The notes under the pieces: generated by a model
What the model was told of the DNA's origin: nothing
What the model saw: the letters and a program-made list of their open reading frames with translations, nothing else
Databases searched by the model: none
Source of the DNA: JBDTMT01 sp033764095
GTDB lineage: Bacteria > Desulfobacterota > Binatia > HRBIN30 > CADEER01
DNA length: 19,006 bases
NCBI GenBank assembly: GCA_033764095.1
Contig: JANRJF010000179.1
Location: forward strand, 1-19,006
Direction: 5' to 3'
Translations under genes and position numbers: made by a program
In this document: piece after piece, positions 1 to 7,873 of the stretch
How positions within the stretch are numbered: the first letter of the stretch is position 1
How the letters are laid out: each line of letters opens with the position of its first letter

Positions 1-665
1 TCGTCCTCATCGGTGCAGGGGGGCAGGGCCGCGAGCTGTTCGACCTGCTCGCCGACCTGAACGCGGTCGCGCCGCGCTACGAGGTGCTCGGCTGGCTGGT
101 CGAGCCGGGCTTCGCCGCGCGCGGGACGCGGGTGCGCGAGCGGCCGGTGCTCGGCGATCTCGACTGGCTGGCCGGACGCGCCGATGCGGTGCAGGTGATC
201 TGTGCCGTCGGCGCGCCCGAACAGCGCCGGCGACTGGTCGAACGCGCCCGCCGCCACGGTGCCACCTTCTGCAGTGCCGTCCATCCGCAGGCGGTGCTGA
301 CGCCGACGGTGACGCTCGAGGCGGGGGTGCTGATCGCCGCCGGCGCGGTACTCACCGACGCGATTCGCCTTGGCGCGCACGCCATCGTCAACTGTGGCTG
401 CACCATCGCCCACGACGTCGTCTGCGAGCCCTTCGCCACCCTGTCGCCCGGCGTGCACGTCGCCGGCGGGGCCGTGCTCGGTGAGGGGTGCTTTCTCGGG
501 ACCGGTGCGAGCGTCGTGCCGCGCGTGCGGGTCGGGGAGTGGGCCGTCGTCGGTGCCGGCTGCGCGGTGGTGGCCGACGTGCCGCCCAACACGACGGTGG
601 TCGGCGTGCCGGGGCGGGTGATCACACAGCGCGCCGCCGGCTGGCACCTGGCGGCGGGCGCCTGA
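1..665 (+). CDS. NeuD/PglD-family sugar O-acetyltransferase (5' partial)
   Basis: The reading frame is open from base 3, so the start codon lies before the window. The first visible residues, VLIGAGGQGRELFDLL, are the glycine-rich nucleotide-sugar-binding start typical of the PglD/NeuD N-terminal domain, so only a few residues are missing. The second half (about bases 290-640) is a left-handed beta-helix of hexapeptide repeats, with turns such as AGVLIAAGAV and GEGCFLGTGASVVP, ending in the usual VGVPGR. The motif TIAHDV holds the family's catalytic His (codon 411-413). Members transfer an acetyl group from acetyl-CoA to an amino or hydroxyl group of a nucleotide-linked sugar for surface polysaccharide or glycoprotein synthesis. 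The exact sugar substrate cannot be told from sequence. Its stop lies inside the end of the convergent YfhO-type gene, which also points to envelope glycan work. Confidence 0.88.
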   Translation, partial: VLIGAGGQGRELFDLLADLNAVAPRYEVLGWLVEPGFAARGTRVRERPVLGDLDWLAGRADAVQVICAVGAPEQRRRLVERARRHGATFCSAVHPQAVLTPTVTLEAGVLIAAGAVLTDAIRLGAHAIVNCGCTIAHDVVCEPFATLSPGVHVAGGAVLGEGCFLGTGASVVPRVRVGEWAVVGAGCAVVADVPPNTTVVGVPGRVITQRAAGWHLAAGA

Positions 666-3564
666 GCGATCCGCCGCCGCCGCCGCCGCCGCCGCGCAGC
701 CGCCAGACGCAGAGTCCGGCGAGGGCAAGCAGGGTGGTGCCGCTGACCGCGGCGCCGATCGCCAGCGCGCGCGGCCGATAGTCGAAGCGCACGCGGTGCT
801 CGCCGGCGGGGAGCGCGACGCCGCGCAATACGCCGTTCACGCGCACGATCGGCACGGCGGCGCCGTCCAGCGTCGCGCGCCAGCCCGGGTAGAAGGTCTC
901 GCTGAGCACCAGCATCGCCGCCTGGCGGGCGCCGGTGACCAGCTCAACGGCATTGGGCTGGTAGGTGGTGATGCGCGCGAACGCATCCGGATCGAGCTCG
1001 CCGAAGTGCTCCGCCGGCCGGTCCTCGACCAGTGCCGTCAGACGCGGGTCGAAGCGGCGGCCGTCGGGAAAACGCCCGTCGCGCACCGTCCGGGTGACGT
1101 CGTCGGCGGGCAGCGCGGTGGTAGTGGGCACCAACCAGGCGCGCGGCAGGACGTCGCGGTTCTCCAGTACCTCGACCACGCCGTTGCCGAAGCGCGGCGT
1201 CCAGCGCGGTGCGTCGGCGAGCAGCTGGTGCAGCGGGGTGAGCGGCGTGCTGCGGTCCGACGCCGCGTCGTAGAGCGACAGCCGCACCAGGTGCAGCGTC
1301 GCCGCCGCGCCGAGCCGCTCGACCGAGACGTGCGTGACCTCCAGCGGCGCGAAGCCGTCGAGCACCGCGCTGTAGCTGTTCCCGCGCCCGCCGACGCCGT
1401 CGGCCGTTTCGGCGATCGGTGCGCGCCGATGGCGCACGAGCGGCGCGACGTCGGGCCGGTCGAAGGCCCACTCGGCGGTGTGGCTGCCGGCGCGCAGCAG
1501 CAGCTCGACGCGGCGTCCGTCGGCGCCGTCAAGGGTGACGCGCGCCACCGGCGTGCCGTCGGCCAGGTCGGTGGCCTGGCTGAGGAACGACACCACGCCG
1601 AGCTCCGCGGTGCGGACCGGGCGCGGCAGCGCCAGCCGAACCGCGTCGCCGGGCGCGAGATGCGCGTCGAATCCCTGCGCGGCGAAGTCGATGTGCCCGA
1701 TGCGTCGCGCCGAGCCGGCTGCGTCGGGGAAGATCGCCAGCAGGTACCTCGCGTTGAGCAGGTCGAGGAACGGCGAGCGGCTCGCCAGGGTCGCGTCGGC
1801 GATCGTGCCGCTGTAGTTCATGCCGCCGGCCAACTCGCCGTAGCGCGAGATCATGAACGGGTCGTATCCGTTCACCATCGGCACCGACGCGAGGGCGTAC
1901 CCGGCGCCGACCGGCCCATAGCCGCCGGCGGTGGCGACGACGATGCGGAAGGCGGACGGGTCGGGCTCGAGCTCGCGCAGGCGCTGGATGTAGTTGGGCG
2001 CCTGCCAGGCGCCGGCGGTGGGCGGATAGAAGTTGGGCATCCACGCGCCGAGCAGGCTCAGGTCGGCGAGGTGCACGGCCAGCAGGGCCGCCTTCCGCCC
2101 TGTCGATGGGCGGCGGGCGAGCAGGAGGAGGGTGCCGGCGGCCAGTGCGCTGATCAGCACCGGGAGCGCGATCGCCGGGTTGTCGAAGCGCATTGCGCCC
2201 TGCAACGCCGGGTGGTCGAAGCCGCCGGGAAAGGCCTGCTTGGCGAGCGGCCCCCACACCAGGCGGCCGGCGAAGACCGCCAGCGCGGCGACGGCGAGGC
2301 TCGCCACCGCCACCGCCACTGCGCCGGCGCTGAGCGCGCGCCGCGCGTGCGGCACCAGGTGGGTCAGCGCCAGTGCCGAGAGCAACGCCACCGCGAAGTC
2401 GAAGAGGTAGATGTTGCGCGCCGGGGCGCGAAACAGGTTGTAGACCGGCACGTGGTAGAGCAGCCGTCCGACCGGCGTCGAGTCGCCGAGCGCCAACAGC
2501 ACGCCCAGCCCGCCCATCAGGCACCAGAAGCACGCCGCCGGGCTGCTCCGCGCCAGGCGGAGACTCGCCAGCGCGAGCATCAGCGGCACCACCCCGGCGT
2601 AGCCGATCAGCTCCCACAGGCCCCACCACGCCCCCCAGTACGGCACCGTGGGACCGCCGCCGAACAGGTAGGGGAACAGCAGCATGGGCAACTGGCCGAG
2701 CGGCAGGGAGAAGGAGACGAACGCCTCGTAGGACAGCGTCGCGCGCACGCTCTGCTGCATGAGCTCGACGGTCGGGACGAGCTGCAGCCCGCAGAGTCCG
2801 AGGGCGAGCAGGACGGAGGCGCCGCAGAGCAGCAGGTAGCGCCAGCGTCCGCCGGCCGGTGGCAGCCGCCAGGCGAAGAAGAGCGCGTGCAACCCGCCGG
2901 TGATCAGGACGTACATGGGGATCGGCGGATGGCCAGCGAGGATGACCAGGGCGACGGCGGCGGCGGCGCCGGCGACGTAACGCAGCGCGGTGCGCTGGCG
3001 CAGGCGGTCCAGACAGAAGAGGAACCAGGGCAGCCAGGCCATGCCGTGGATCGTGCAGGTATGGCCCATGTGCGCGATCATCCAGCCGCAGAACCCGAAG
3101 GTGAGGCCGCCGAAGGCGGCCCCGAAGCGGCTGCTGCCGACCTGGCGCGCGTAGGCGTAGGTCCCGAGGATGGCGACCGAGTAGGTCGCCTGGGTGAAGA
3201 GGTTGACGGCGACGCTGGGGGAGAACAGCGCGAGCAGCCAGGTGCCCGGGTAGAGCAGCGCGTTCTGCATCTCGGCGAGCAGCGGAAAGCCGCCGAACAC
3301 GTACGGGTTCCAGAGCGGCAGGTGGCCGTCGAGCGCCATCCGCACCGCCAGCAGACGCGACGGGAACGAGTAGATCTGCGCGTCGCCCGGCGCCAGCACG
3401 ACCTCGCCCGCCGTTGCCCGCCAGAAGTAGACGAACGGAGCTGCGCCCAGCGCCAGCACGAGCAGGGCGGACCGCCACGGGGCGGCCGCCGCCGCGCCCG
3501 GCGCCTCGCCGTCCATCCGGCCCGGCCGCAGCGCCGCCAGCAGCACGGATACGAGTGGCGACAT
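622..3564 (-). CDS. YfhO-family polytopic membrane protein
   Basis: This encodes a 980-residue integral membrane protein. I chose the ATG at 3564 because a GGGAGAG ribosome site lies 6 nt upstream; an in-frame GTG at 3579 is possible. The N-terminal half has about a dozen hydrophobic segments. Residues 61-106 hold the YfhO-type extracytoplasmic loop: an Asp at 61, then LPLWNPYVFGGFPLLAEMQ and a NALLYP turn. The C-terminal third is a soluble beta-rich part ending in the family's YPGWRATLDG region and a last membrane helix. Family members are implicated in glycosylating surface polymers (Bacillus YfhO, teichoic acids), with a GT-C-like fold. The substrate here is unknown. The tail is odd: eight consecutive Gly codons (a CCG repeat on the plus strand, 671-694), then about 15 basic/Pro residues that overlap the acetyltransferase gene. 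Confidence 0.85.
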   Translation of the reverse strand: MSPLVSVLLAALRPGRMDGEAPGAAAAAPWRSALLVLALGAAPFVYFWRATAGEVVLAPGDAQIYSFPSRLLAVRMALDGHLPLWNPYVFGGFPLLAEMQNALLYPGTWLLALFSPSVAVNLFTQATYSVAILGTYAYARQVGSSRFGAAFGGLTFGFCGWMIAHMGHTCTIHGMAWLPWFLFCLDRLRQRTALRYVAGAAAAVALVILAGHPPIPMYVLITGGLHALFFAWRLPPAGGRWRYLLLCGASVLLALGLCGLQLVPTVELMQQSVRATLSYEAFVSFSLPLGQLPMLLFPYLFGGGPTVPYWGAWWGLWELIGYAGVVPLMLALASLRLARSSPAACFWCLMGGLGVLLALGDSTPVGRLLYHVPVYNLFRAPARNIYLFDFAVALLSALALTHLVPHARRALSAGAVAVAVASLAVAALAVFAGRLVWGPLAKQAFPGGFDHPALQGAMRFDNPAIALPVLISALAAGTLLLLARRPSTGRKAALLAVHLADLSLLGAWMPNFYPPTAGAWQAPNYIQRLRELEPDPSAFRIVVATAGGYGPVGAGYALASVPMVNGYDPFMISRYGELAGGMNYSGTIADATLASRSPFLDLLNARYLLAIFPDAAGSARRIGHIDFAAQGFDAHLAPGDAVRLALPRPVRTAELGVVSFLSQATDLADGTPVARVTLDGADGRRVELLLRAGSHTAEWAFDRPDVAPLVRHRRAPIAETADGVGGRGNSYSAVLDGFAPLEVTHVSVERLGAAATLHLVRLSLYDAASDRSTPLTPLHQLLADAPRWTPRFGNGVVEVLENRDVLPRAWLVPTTTALPADDVTRTVRDGRFPDGRRFDPRLTALVEDRPAEHFGELDPDAFARITTYQPNAVELVTGARQAAMLVLSETFYPGWRATLDGAAVPIVRVNGVLRGVALPAGEHRVRFDYRPRALAIGAAVSGTTLLALAGLCVWRLRGGGGGGGGSLRRPPPGASRRRAV
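671..694. repeat. Trinucleotide microsatellite (CCG)8
   Basis: Eight perfect CCG copies on the plus strand read as eight Gly codons in the YfhO-type gene on the minus strand. Slippage would change the Gly count without a frameshift. The tract begins 6 bp after the acetyltransferase stop codon. Confidence 0.9.
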
Positions 3565-3783
3565 GCGCGGCTCTCCCACACCACACCGCCCGGGTCGACC
3601 GCAACCGCGACGGCGCGCGCCTGGCGCCGACCGGACGTCCAGTCGTCTGCCCCATCACCTGCGGGCTGACGAGCGGACGTCGCAGCGCGACGCGACCGCC
3701 ACCGGCTGGACGCGGCACCCGCGCCGAACGACCGCGTGGCGGTCGGGTCGAGTCGGCATGCCGCATGCACAAGCGCGCGGCCG
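3565..3783. other. Divergent intergenic region
   Basis: This 219-bp gap lies between the divergent YfhO-type and beta-helix genes and must hold both promoters. It is very GC-rich. I see no convincing -35/-10 pair, no strong palindrome and no small gene in it, apart from the ribosome site of the minus-strand gene. Confidence 0.5.
3571..3577 (-). promoter_or_regulatory. Ribosome binding site of the YfhO-family gene
   Basis: The minus strand reads GGGAGAG here, 6 nt before the ATG at 3564. This favours that ATG over the GTG five codons upstream, which the same sequence would almost touch. Confidence 0.55.
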
Positions 3784-5964
3784 ATGCGGCATCGGCTGGC
3801 GCTCTGCGCTCTGCTCGTCTTGTTGGCGCCGCCGGCGCGCGCCGCGGTCTATCTGGTCGCCGTGTCGGGCGACGACGCCGGCAGCGGCGGGCCGGAGTCG
3901 CCGTGGCGCACGATCGGCCGCGGCGCCGCTGCGCTGCAGCCGGGCGACACGCTGATCGTCGGGCCGGGGGAGTACGTCGAGTCCGTGCCGCTGACGCGCT
4001 CGGGCGAGCCGCAGGCGCCGATCGCGCTGCTCGGTCTCGGCACCGCCGTGCTGCGCAGCCCCGACCCCAACGCCAGCTGGTCGGGCTTCGACGTCGCGCC
4101 CGGGGTCGGCCACCTCAGTCTCGAAGGGTTCATCCTGTACGACTTCCACGAGACCATCTTCCTGCGCCCCGGCGCGCACGACATCGCGGTGCGCGGCTGC
4201 GTCGCCGACGGCAACCGGGTCGGCGTGTGGATCGCCGGTGCGCGCGACGTACTGGTCGAGCAGTGCACGCTGCGCGGCAACCGCCTCGGTCTGCGCGTCA
4301 GCGGCGCCGCCGAGCGCATCACCGTGCGCGACACCGCCAGCACCGACAACGACGACGGCGCCGGCTGCGACGGCGACGCCGACGGCTTCTCGGTCGAGGA
4401 GACCGCGCGCGACGTCGTCTTCGAGCGTTGCCTGGCGGCGCGCAACGGCGAGGACGGTTTCGACCTGCAGGGCGACGCGGTGCAGCTGCGCGCCGCGGTC
4501 AGCCGCGACAACCAGTGCAGCGGCGTGAAGCTCGGCCAGTCGGCATTCGTCGAGAACAGCGTGGTGGTCGGCAACACCACCGGCATCGCCAGCAGCTCGT
4601 TCTTCGGGGCGCCGGTGAGTGCGTCGATCGTCAACAGCGTGGTGGCCGACAACACCGGCACGCAGCTCCTGCTGCGCGCCGCCGCCGCCGATCCGCAGCA
4701 GCCGGCAACGGTGCTGCTGCGCAATCTGCTCGCCGCCGGCGCCGGCAAGATCCTCGAGGCGGAGTGGCCGCTGCTGCTGGTCGAGGATCACAACCTGTTC
4801 TTCCGCCGCGACACCAACAACGCGGCGATCGTCCGCCACCGCGCCGACGGCGAGCGCCGCTACACCGGGCAGGAGATCAACGCCGGCCTGTGGGCCGCCG
4901 AGAGCGGGCAGGGCGCCGGGACGCTGGCGATCGATCCCGGCTTCATCGACGCGACCTACGCGGTGGCAGCCGACAGCGCGGCGATCGATCGCGGCACGGC
5001 GAGCGGCGCACCGCCGCTCGACCGGCAGGCACAGCCGCGCCCGCAGGGCGGCGGCATCGACATCGGACCGGACGAGCAGCCGAGCGGGTTGGCGAACCAT
5101 CGGCCGTGGGCCGACCCCGGACCGAGCCGCGTCGTCGACCTGGGCGCCCGGCTGAGCCTCAGCGGCTACGGCTCGATCGATCCCGACGGCGACGCGCTCA
5201 CCTACGCGTGGGACTTCGGCGACGGCGCGACGGCGACCGGCTACAGCGCCTCGCATGCCTACGCGGCGCTCGGCGACTATGTCGTGACCCTCCCCGTCAG
5301 CGACGGGCGACTCACGGCGTCGCGCAGCGCCGGCGTCGTCGTGCGCCTGCCGCCGACCGCGACGCCGACCCCCAGCCCGACCGCGATCCCGAGCTCCACC
5401 GCGACCGCCACGCCGTCGCCGATCGACTGGCCGACGGCGACGGCGACCGCGACAGCGGCGGAGACGGCGACCGCGCCGCCGACGCCGAGCGATACGATCG
5501 CGGCCACGCCGACCGGCGAGCCGGCGACGCCGATCGCGACGGCGACCGCCACCGTCGCCGTGCATGACACGGAGCTGCGCGCCTCGCGCCGCGTGCGCCT
5601 GCGCCTGCGCGGCCATCGCACCACGGCCGATGCGAAGCTGGTGGTGGTGGTGCGCAACGCCGACGTCGAGCCGGAGCCCGAGCGCCCCGGCCACCCGATC
5701 GGCGTCGTCGTCGAGCGCGGCACCTGTCCGCCGCAGCTCGACGTCGGCGTGGTCGACTTCGAGCCGCGCCAGCGCGACGCGCAGACGGACGTGCTGGTGG
5801 AAGGCGGCCGCAAGCGCCGCGTCCGCATCCCGCTCAGCGTCGAGCGGGCGACGATGCCGGCGCCGATGCGCTGCGTGCTGGAGGTGCGGGCGCTCGGTCC
5901 CGACGACGACCCGACCCCGGCCAACAATCGCGCGGCCGTGGCGATCGAGGTCGAGGTCGACTGA
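3784..5964 (+). CDS. Secreted right-handed beta-helix protein with PKD domain and Thr/Pro linker
   Basis: The chosen ATG at 3784 starts a clean signal peptide, MRHRLALCALLVLLAPPARA. An upstream in-frame GTG at 3736 would put 16 unlikely residues in front of it. Residues about 25-400 are a parallel beta-helix of the type found in polysaccharide-active or adhesive surface proteins: it opens with the YLVAVSGDDAGSGGPESPWR element and has repeated short Asn/Asp-Gly turns. It closes with a 'choice-of-anchor Q'-like end (DRQAQPRPQGGGIDIGPDE). A PKD domain follows at about 447-522, with its diagnostic WDFGDG at 476-481. Residues 523-593 are a low-complexity Thr/Pro/Ala linker. Residues 594-726 form a beta-rich C-terminal domain I do not recognise, perhaps Ig- or CARDB-like. 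No catalytic residues are evident, so adhesion or glycan binding is as likely as hydrolysis. No membrane anchor is visible at the C-terminus. Confidence 0.85.
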   Translation: MRHRLALCALLVLLAPPARAAVYLVAVSGDDAGSGGPESPWRTIGRGAAALQPGDTLIVGPGEYVESVPLTRSGEPQAPIALLGLGTAVLRSPDPNASWSGFDVAPGVGHLSLEGFILYDFHETIFLRPGAHDIAVRGCVADGNRVGVWIAGARDVLVEQCTLRGNRLGLRVSGAAERITVRDTASTDNDDGAGCDGDADGFSVEETARDVVFERCLAARNGEDGFDLQGDAVQLRAAVSRDNQCSGVKLGQSAFVENSVVVGNTTGIASSSFFGAPVSASIVNSVVADNTGTQLLLRAAAADPQQPATVLLRNLLAAGAGKILEAEWPLLLVEDHNLFFRRDTNNAAIVRHRADGERRYTGQEINAGLWAAESGQGAGTLAIDPGFIDATYAVAADSAAIDRGTASGAPPLDRQAQPRPQGGGIDIGPDEQPSGLANHRPWADPGPSRVVDLGARLSLSGYGSIDPDGDALTYAWDFGDGATATGYSASHAYAALGDYVVTLPVSDGRLTASRSAGVVVRLPPTATPTPSPTAIPSSTATATPSPIDWPTATATATAAETATAPPTPSDTIAATPTGEPATPIATATATVAVHDTELRASRRVRLRLRGHRTTADAKLVVVVRNADVEPEPERPGHPIGVVVERGTCPPQLDVGVVDFEPRQRDAQTDVLVEGGRKRRVRIPLSVERATMPAPMRCVLEVRALGPDDDPTPANNRAAVAIEVEVD
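5350..5562 (+). repeat. Low-complexity Thr/Pro-rich linker-coding repeat
   Basis: Degenerate ACC/GCG/CCG codons encode a run of TATPTPSPT-like residues between the PKD domain and the C-terminal domain. Similar stalks occur in two other genes of this window (near 15050-15100 and 17943-18230). Confidence 0.7.
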
Positions 5965-5965
5965 G

Positions 5966-5995
5966 GCCGCCCGCAGCGCGTCGCGTCAGGGCGGC
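5966..5995. terminator. Possible bidirectional hairpin between convergent genes
   Basis: A 7-bp perfect stem (GCCGCCC at 5966-5972, GGGCGGC at 5989-5995) with a 16-nt loop sits between the stop of the beta-helix gene and the stop of the convergent lipoprotein gene, overlapping the latter's last codons. No T-run follows on either strand, so intrinsic termination is uncertain. Confidence 0.3.
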
Positions 5996-6819
5996 GGCGC
6001 GAGCGGGGTCGGTCCGAGGTAGGCGATCCGTCCGTCGCGGACCATCCAGCCGCCCAGCGCGGTGCCGACGGCGAACGGCAGCCGGTGGCTGAGGGTGAGG
6101 AAGACGTGCGACTCGTTCGGGGTCGGCGTGGCCAGGTTGGTGAGTGCGAGGGTGACGTTGCTCGCCCCGGCGGGGATGCCGCTCTGGTCGATGTAGCCGC
6201 AGTCCTGCGACAGCGCCCGGCGCTGCCGCACCTGGTTGCCGTCCTCGGAGACGGTGATGCGCTCGTGGCGCCCGACCATGATGCGGCCGGTGACGGTGGT
6301 GGCGGGCAGGATGTAGACCAGCCAGTCGTCGCCGGCCGCCATCGGGTCGCGAAACACGACGGTGTTGTAGCGGTCCGAGCAGTCGAGCGTGGCGCTCGCC
6401 ATCGCGGTGGCGCGGGCGCGCGCCGCCGCCGCCTGGTCGGCCGGCAGTGGCGCCGGGCGATCCCAGCGCTGCACCGCCGGCGGCGAGTGGGCGGTGAGCA
6501 TGACGTCGTAGAAGGCGACCGGCGTGCCGTCGGGCGCACCGATGAAGCGCACCAGCATGCCGGTGGGCTGCGGCACGGTGATCCAGCCGCGCACCGGGCT
6601 GTCCGCCTGTATCGCCCCGGCGCGCGCCAGCGCGTCGGTCGCCTGCCACGCTGCCATGTCGTGGACGAACAGCATCTGTCCGAGCCGTTCGGCGTCGGCG
6701 ATGTCCGCCTCGCTGTCCGGCGGCGGAGCCTGCACGGTGGCTGGCGGTCGAGCGGCGGATGAACACCCGGCGAGCGCGAGCAGCAGTGCAACCAGGAGGC
6801 GGCGTGGCGCGGCGGTCAT
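5986..6819 (-). CDS. Hypothetical lipoprotein, last gene of the sulfatase operon
   Basis: I do not recognise this 277-residue protein. The ATG at 6819 gives a compact lipoprotein signal, two Arg (6-7), a hydrophobic core and lipobox LAGC with Cys19, so the product should be lipidated and held on an envelope membrane. A GTG three codons upstream is possible. After the lipid Cys comes a Pro/Ala-rich tether (about 20-36), then a mixed alpha/beta region. That region has two Cys (in the segments TLDCSDRYNT and LSQDCGYIDQ) that could form a disulfide. The second half is beta-rich (GRIMVGRHERITVSEDG, then NVTLALTNLATPTPNESHVF), like a carbohydrate-binding or Ig-like fold, but this is only an impression. 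It follows the HAD gene by 37 bp on the same strand, so co-expression with the sulfatase is likely. No strong ribosome site is visible. Confidence 0.75.
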   Translation of the reverse strand: MTAAPRRLLVALLLALAGCSSAARPPATVQAPPPDSEADIADAERLGQMLFVHDMAAWQATDALARAGAIQADSPVRGWITVPQPTGMLVRFIGAPDGTPVAFYDVMLTAHSPPAVQRWDRPAPLPADQAAAARARATAMASATLDCSDRYNTVVFRDPMAAGDDWLVYILPATTVTGRIMVGRHERITVSEDGNQVRQRRALSQDCGYIDQSGIPAGASNVTLALTNLATPTPNESHVFLTLSHRLPFAVGTALGGWMVRDGRIAYLGPTPLAPPP

Positions 6820-6856
6820 GCCGCGCACTACCAGCTTCGCGGCGCCAACGCGCGGC

Positions 6857-7870
6857 TTACGGCGCTGCCCGTGGGTATACCGCGGCCCAGTCGTCGCGCA
6901 TGCTGACCACTGTCCAGCCGCGCTGCGGCGCCTCGTCGAGCCCGCGCGCCAGGCGGCCGACGCCCGAGAGGCGATCGTAGGCGAGCTCGCGCGCCGCGTC
7001 GTCGTGGTGCACCAGCATGCCGAGACGCGCGCCGCTGCCGGCGGTGGTCCACTCCAGCATCTCGAAATCGCCGTCGGAGTTGCCGAAGGCAGCGATCGGC
7101 CGCTTGCCGATGAAGGCGTTGATACCGACCGGCTTGCCCGCCTTGTCGTCGACGAAGTCCATCGCCGCGAGCCGTACGATCGCCGGCCTGCCGTCCCGCA
7201 CCTCGTAGGCGGTCTTCACGCTCGATCCGATCACCTGCTGCGGGGGGACGCCGTAGCGCGCCTCGGCGAAGACGCGCAGGAACTCGATGCCGCCGCCGGA
7301 GACGATCCAGGTCTGGAAGCCGTTGGCGCGCAGGTAGGCGAGCAGCTCCAGCATCGGCTGATAGACGAGCTCGACGTAGCGCCGTCCGAGTGTCGGATGG
7401 CGCGCCGTCGCCAGCCAGTCGGCGACCACGCTGGCAAACTGGTCGGTGGTCATGCCGGCGTGCGTCGCCAGGATCAGCTCCACCAGTCCCGCTTCGCCGC
7501 TCGCCGCCACGCCGGCCAGGTCGCCGTTCAGCGCGGCCTTGAAGGGCTGGCGCTCGCGCCACTCCGGATGCTGCGCTGCCAGCGCGCGGACCCGATCGAT
7601 GGCGAAGAACAGCTGGACGTAGGCCGGCTGCTCGGTCCACAGCGTGCCGTCGTGGTCGAACACCGCGATGCGATCGGCCGGCGCGACGTAGTCCGTGCCG
7701 CCAGCCGTGGTTACCGCAGCGACGAAGGCGAGGATGCGCTGCTTCGCCGCGCCGTTGCGCCACGACGGCAGCGGATCCGGCGCCGCGCAATGCGCCACCA
7801 GGGCGGCGCAGAGCATCGCGGCGGCCAGCGCGAGCCGGCCGCCGTGGCGTGGGGCGAGCCGCCGGCGCAC
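6857..7870 (-). CDS. Exported HAD-superfamily phosphatase linked to arylsulfatase
   Basis: This 337-residue HAD-superfamily hydrolase has all core motifs: nucleophile motif DHDGT at 72-76 (Asp72, Asp74), motif II SGGG at 191-194, a candidate motif III Lys in DDKAGKP (243 or 246), and motif IV GNSDGD at 263-268. It should hydrolyse a phosphate monoester with Mg2+; the substrate is unknown. The family opening DPLPSW at 32-37 is preceded by RRR and a hydrophobic stretch (about 12-27), suggesting export to the periplasm. The segment LVAHC is a poor lipobox because His sits before the Cys. The start is a GTG only one codon after the sulfatase TAG, in the same frame, with no clear ribosome site, so translation probably depends on ribosomes finishing the sulfatase. 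Pairing of this HAD type with a CTAGR-type arylsulfatase also occurs in alphaproteobacteria, as far as I recall. Confidence 0.87.
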   Translation of the reverse strand: MRRRLAPRHGGRLALAAAMLCAALVAHCAAPDPLPSWRNGAAKQRILAFVAAVTTAGGTDYVAPADRIAVFDHDGTLWTEQPAYVQLFFAIDRVRALAAQHPEWRERQPFKAALNGDLAGVAASGEAGLVELILATHAGMTTDQFASVVADWLATARHPTLGRRYVELVYQPMLELLAYLRANGFQTWIVSGGGIEFLRVFAEARYGVPPQQVIGSSVKTAYEVRDGRPAIVRLAAMDFVDDKAGKPVGINAFIGKRPIAAFGNSDGDFEMLEWTTAGSGARLGMLVHHDDAARELAYDRLSGVGRLARGLDEAPQRGWTVVSMRDDWAAVYPRAAP

Positions 7871-7873
7871 GGA

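Noticed and set aside
796..3669. A 957-codon open frame on the plus strand, antisense to the YfhO-type gene
   Set aside because: The predicted protein is Arg/Gln/Glu/Gly-rich low-complexity text without domains, as expected opposite a GC-rich membrane protein gene. The minus-strand product has clear family motifs.
3655..5694. A 679-codon minus-strand frame opposite the beta-helix gene
   Set aside because: It is Arg/Ala/Gly-rich without motifs, while the plus-strand frame has a signal peptide, a PKD motif and a linker.
7780..7800. Lipobox in the HAD phosphatase (LVAHC)
   Set aside because: His directly before the Cys is not accepted in the lipobox consensus; a standard export signal is more likely.
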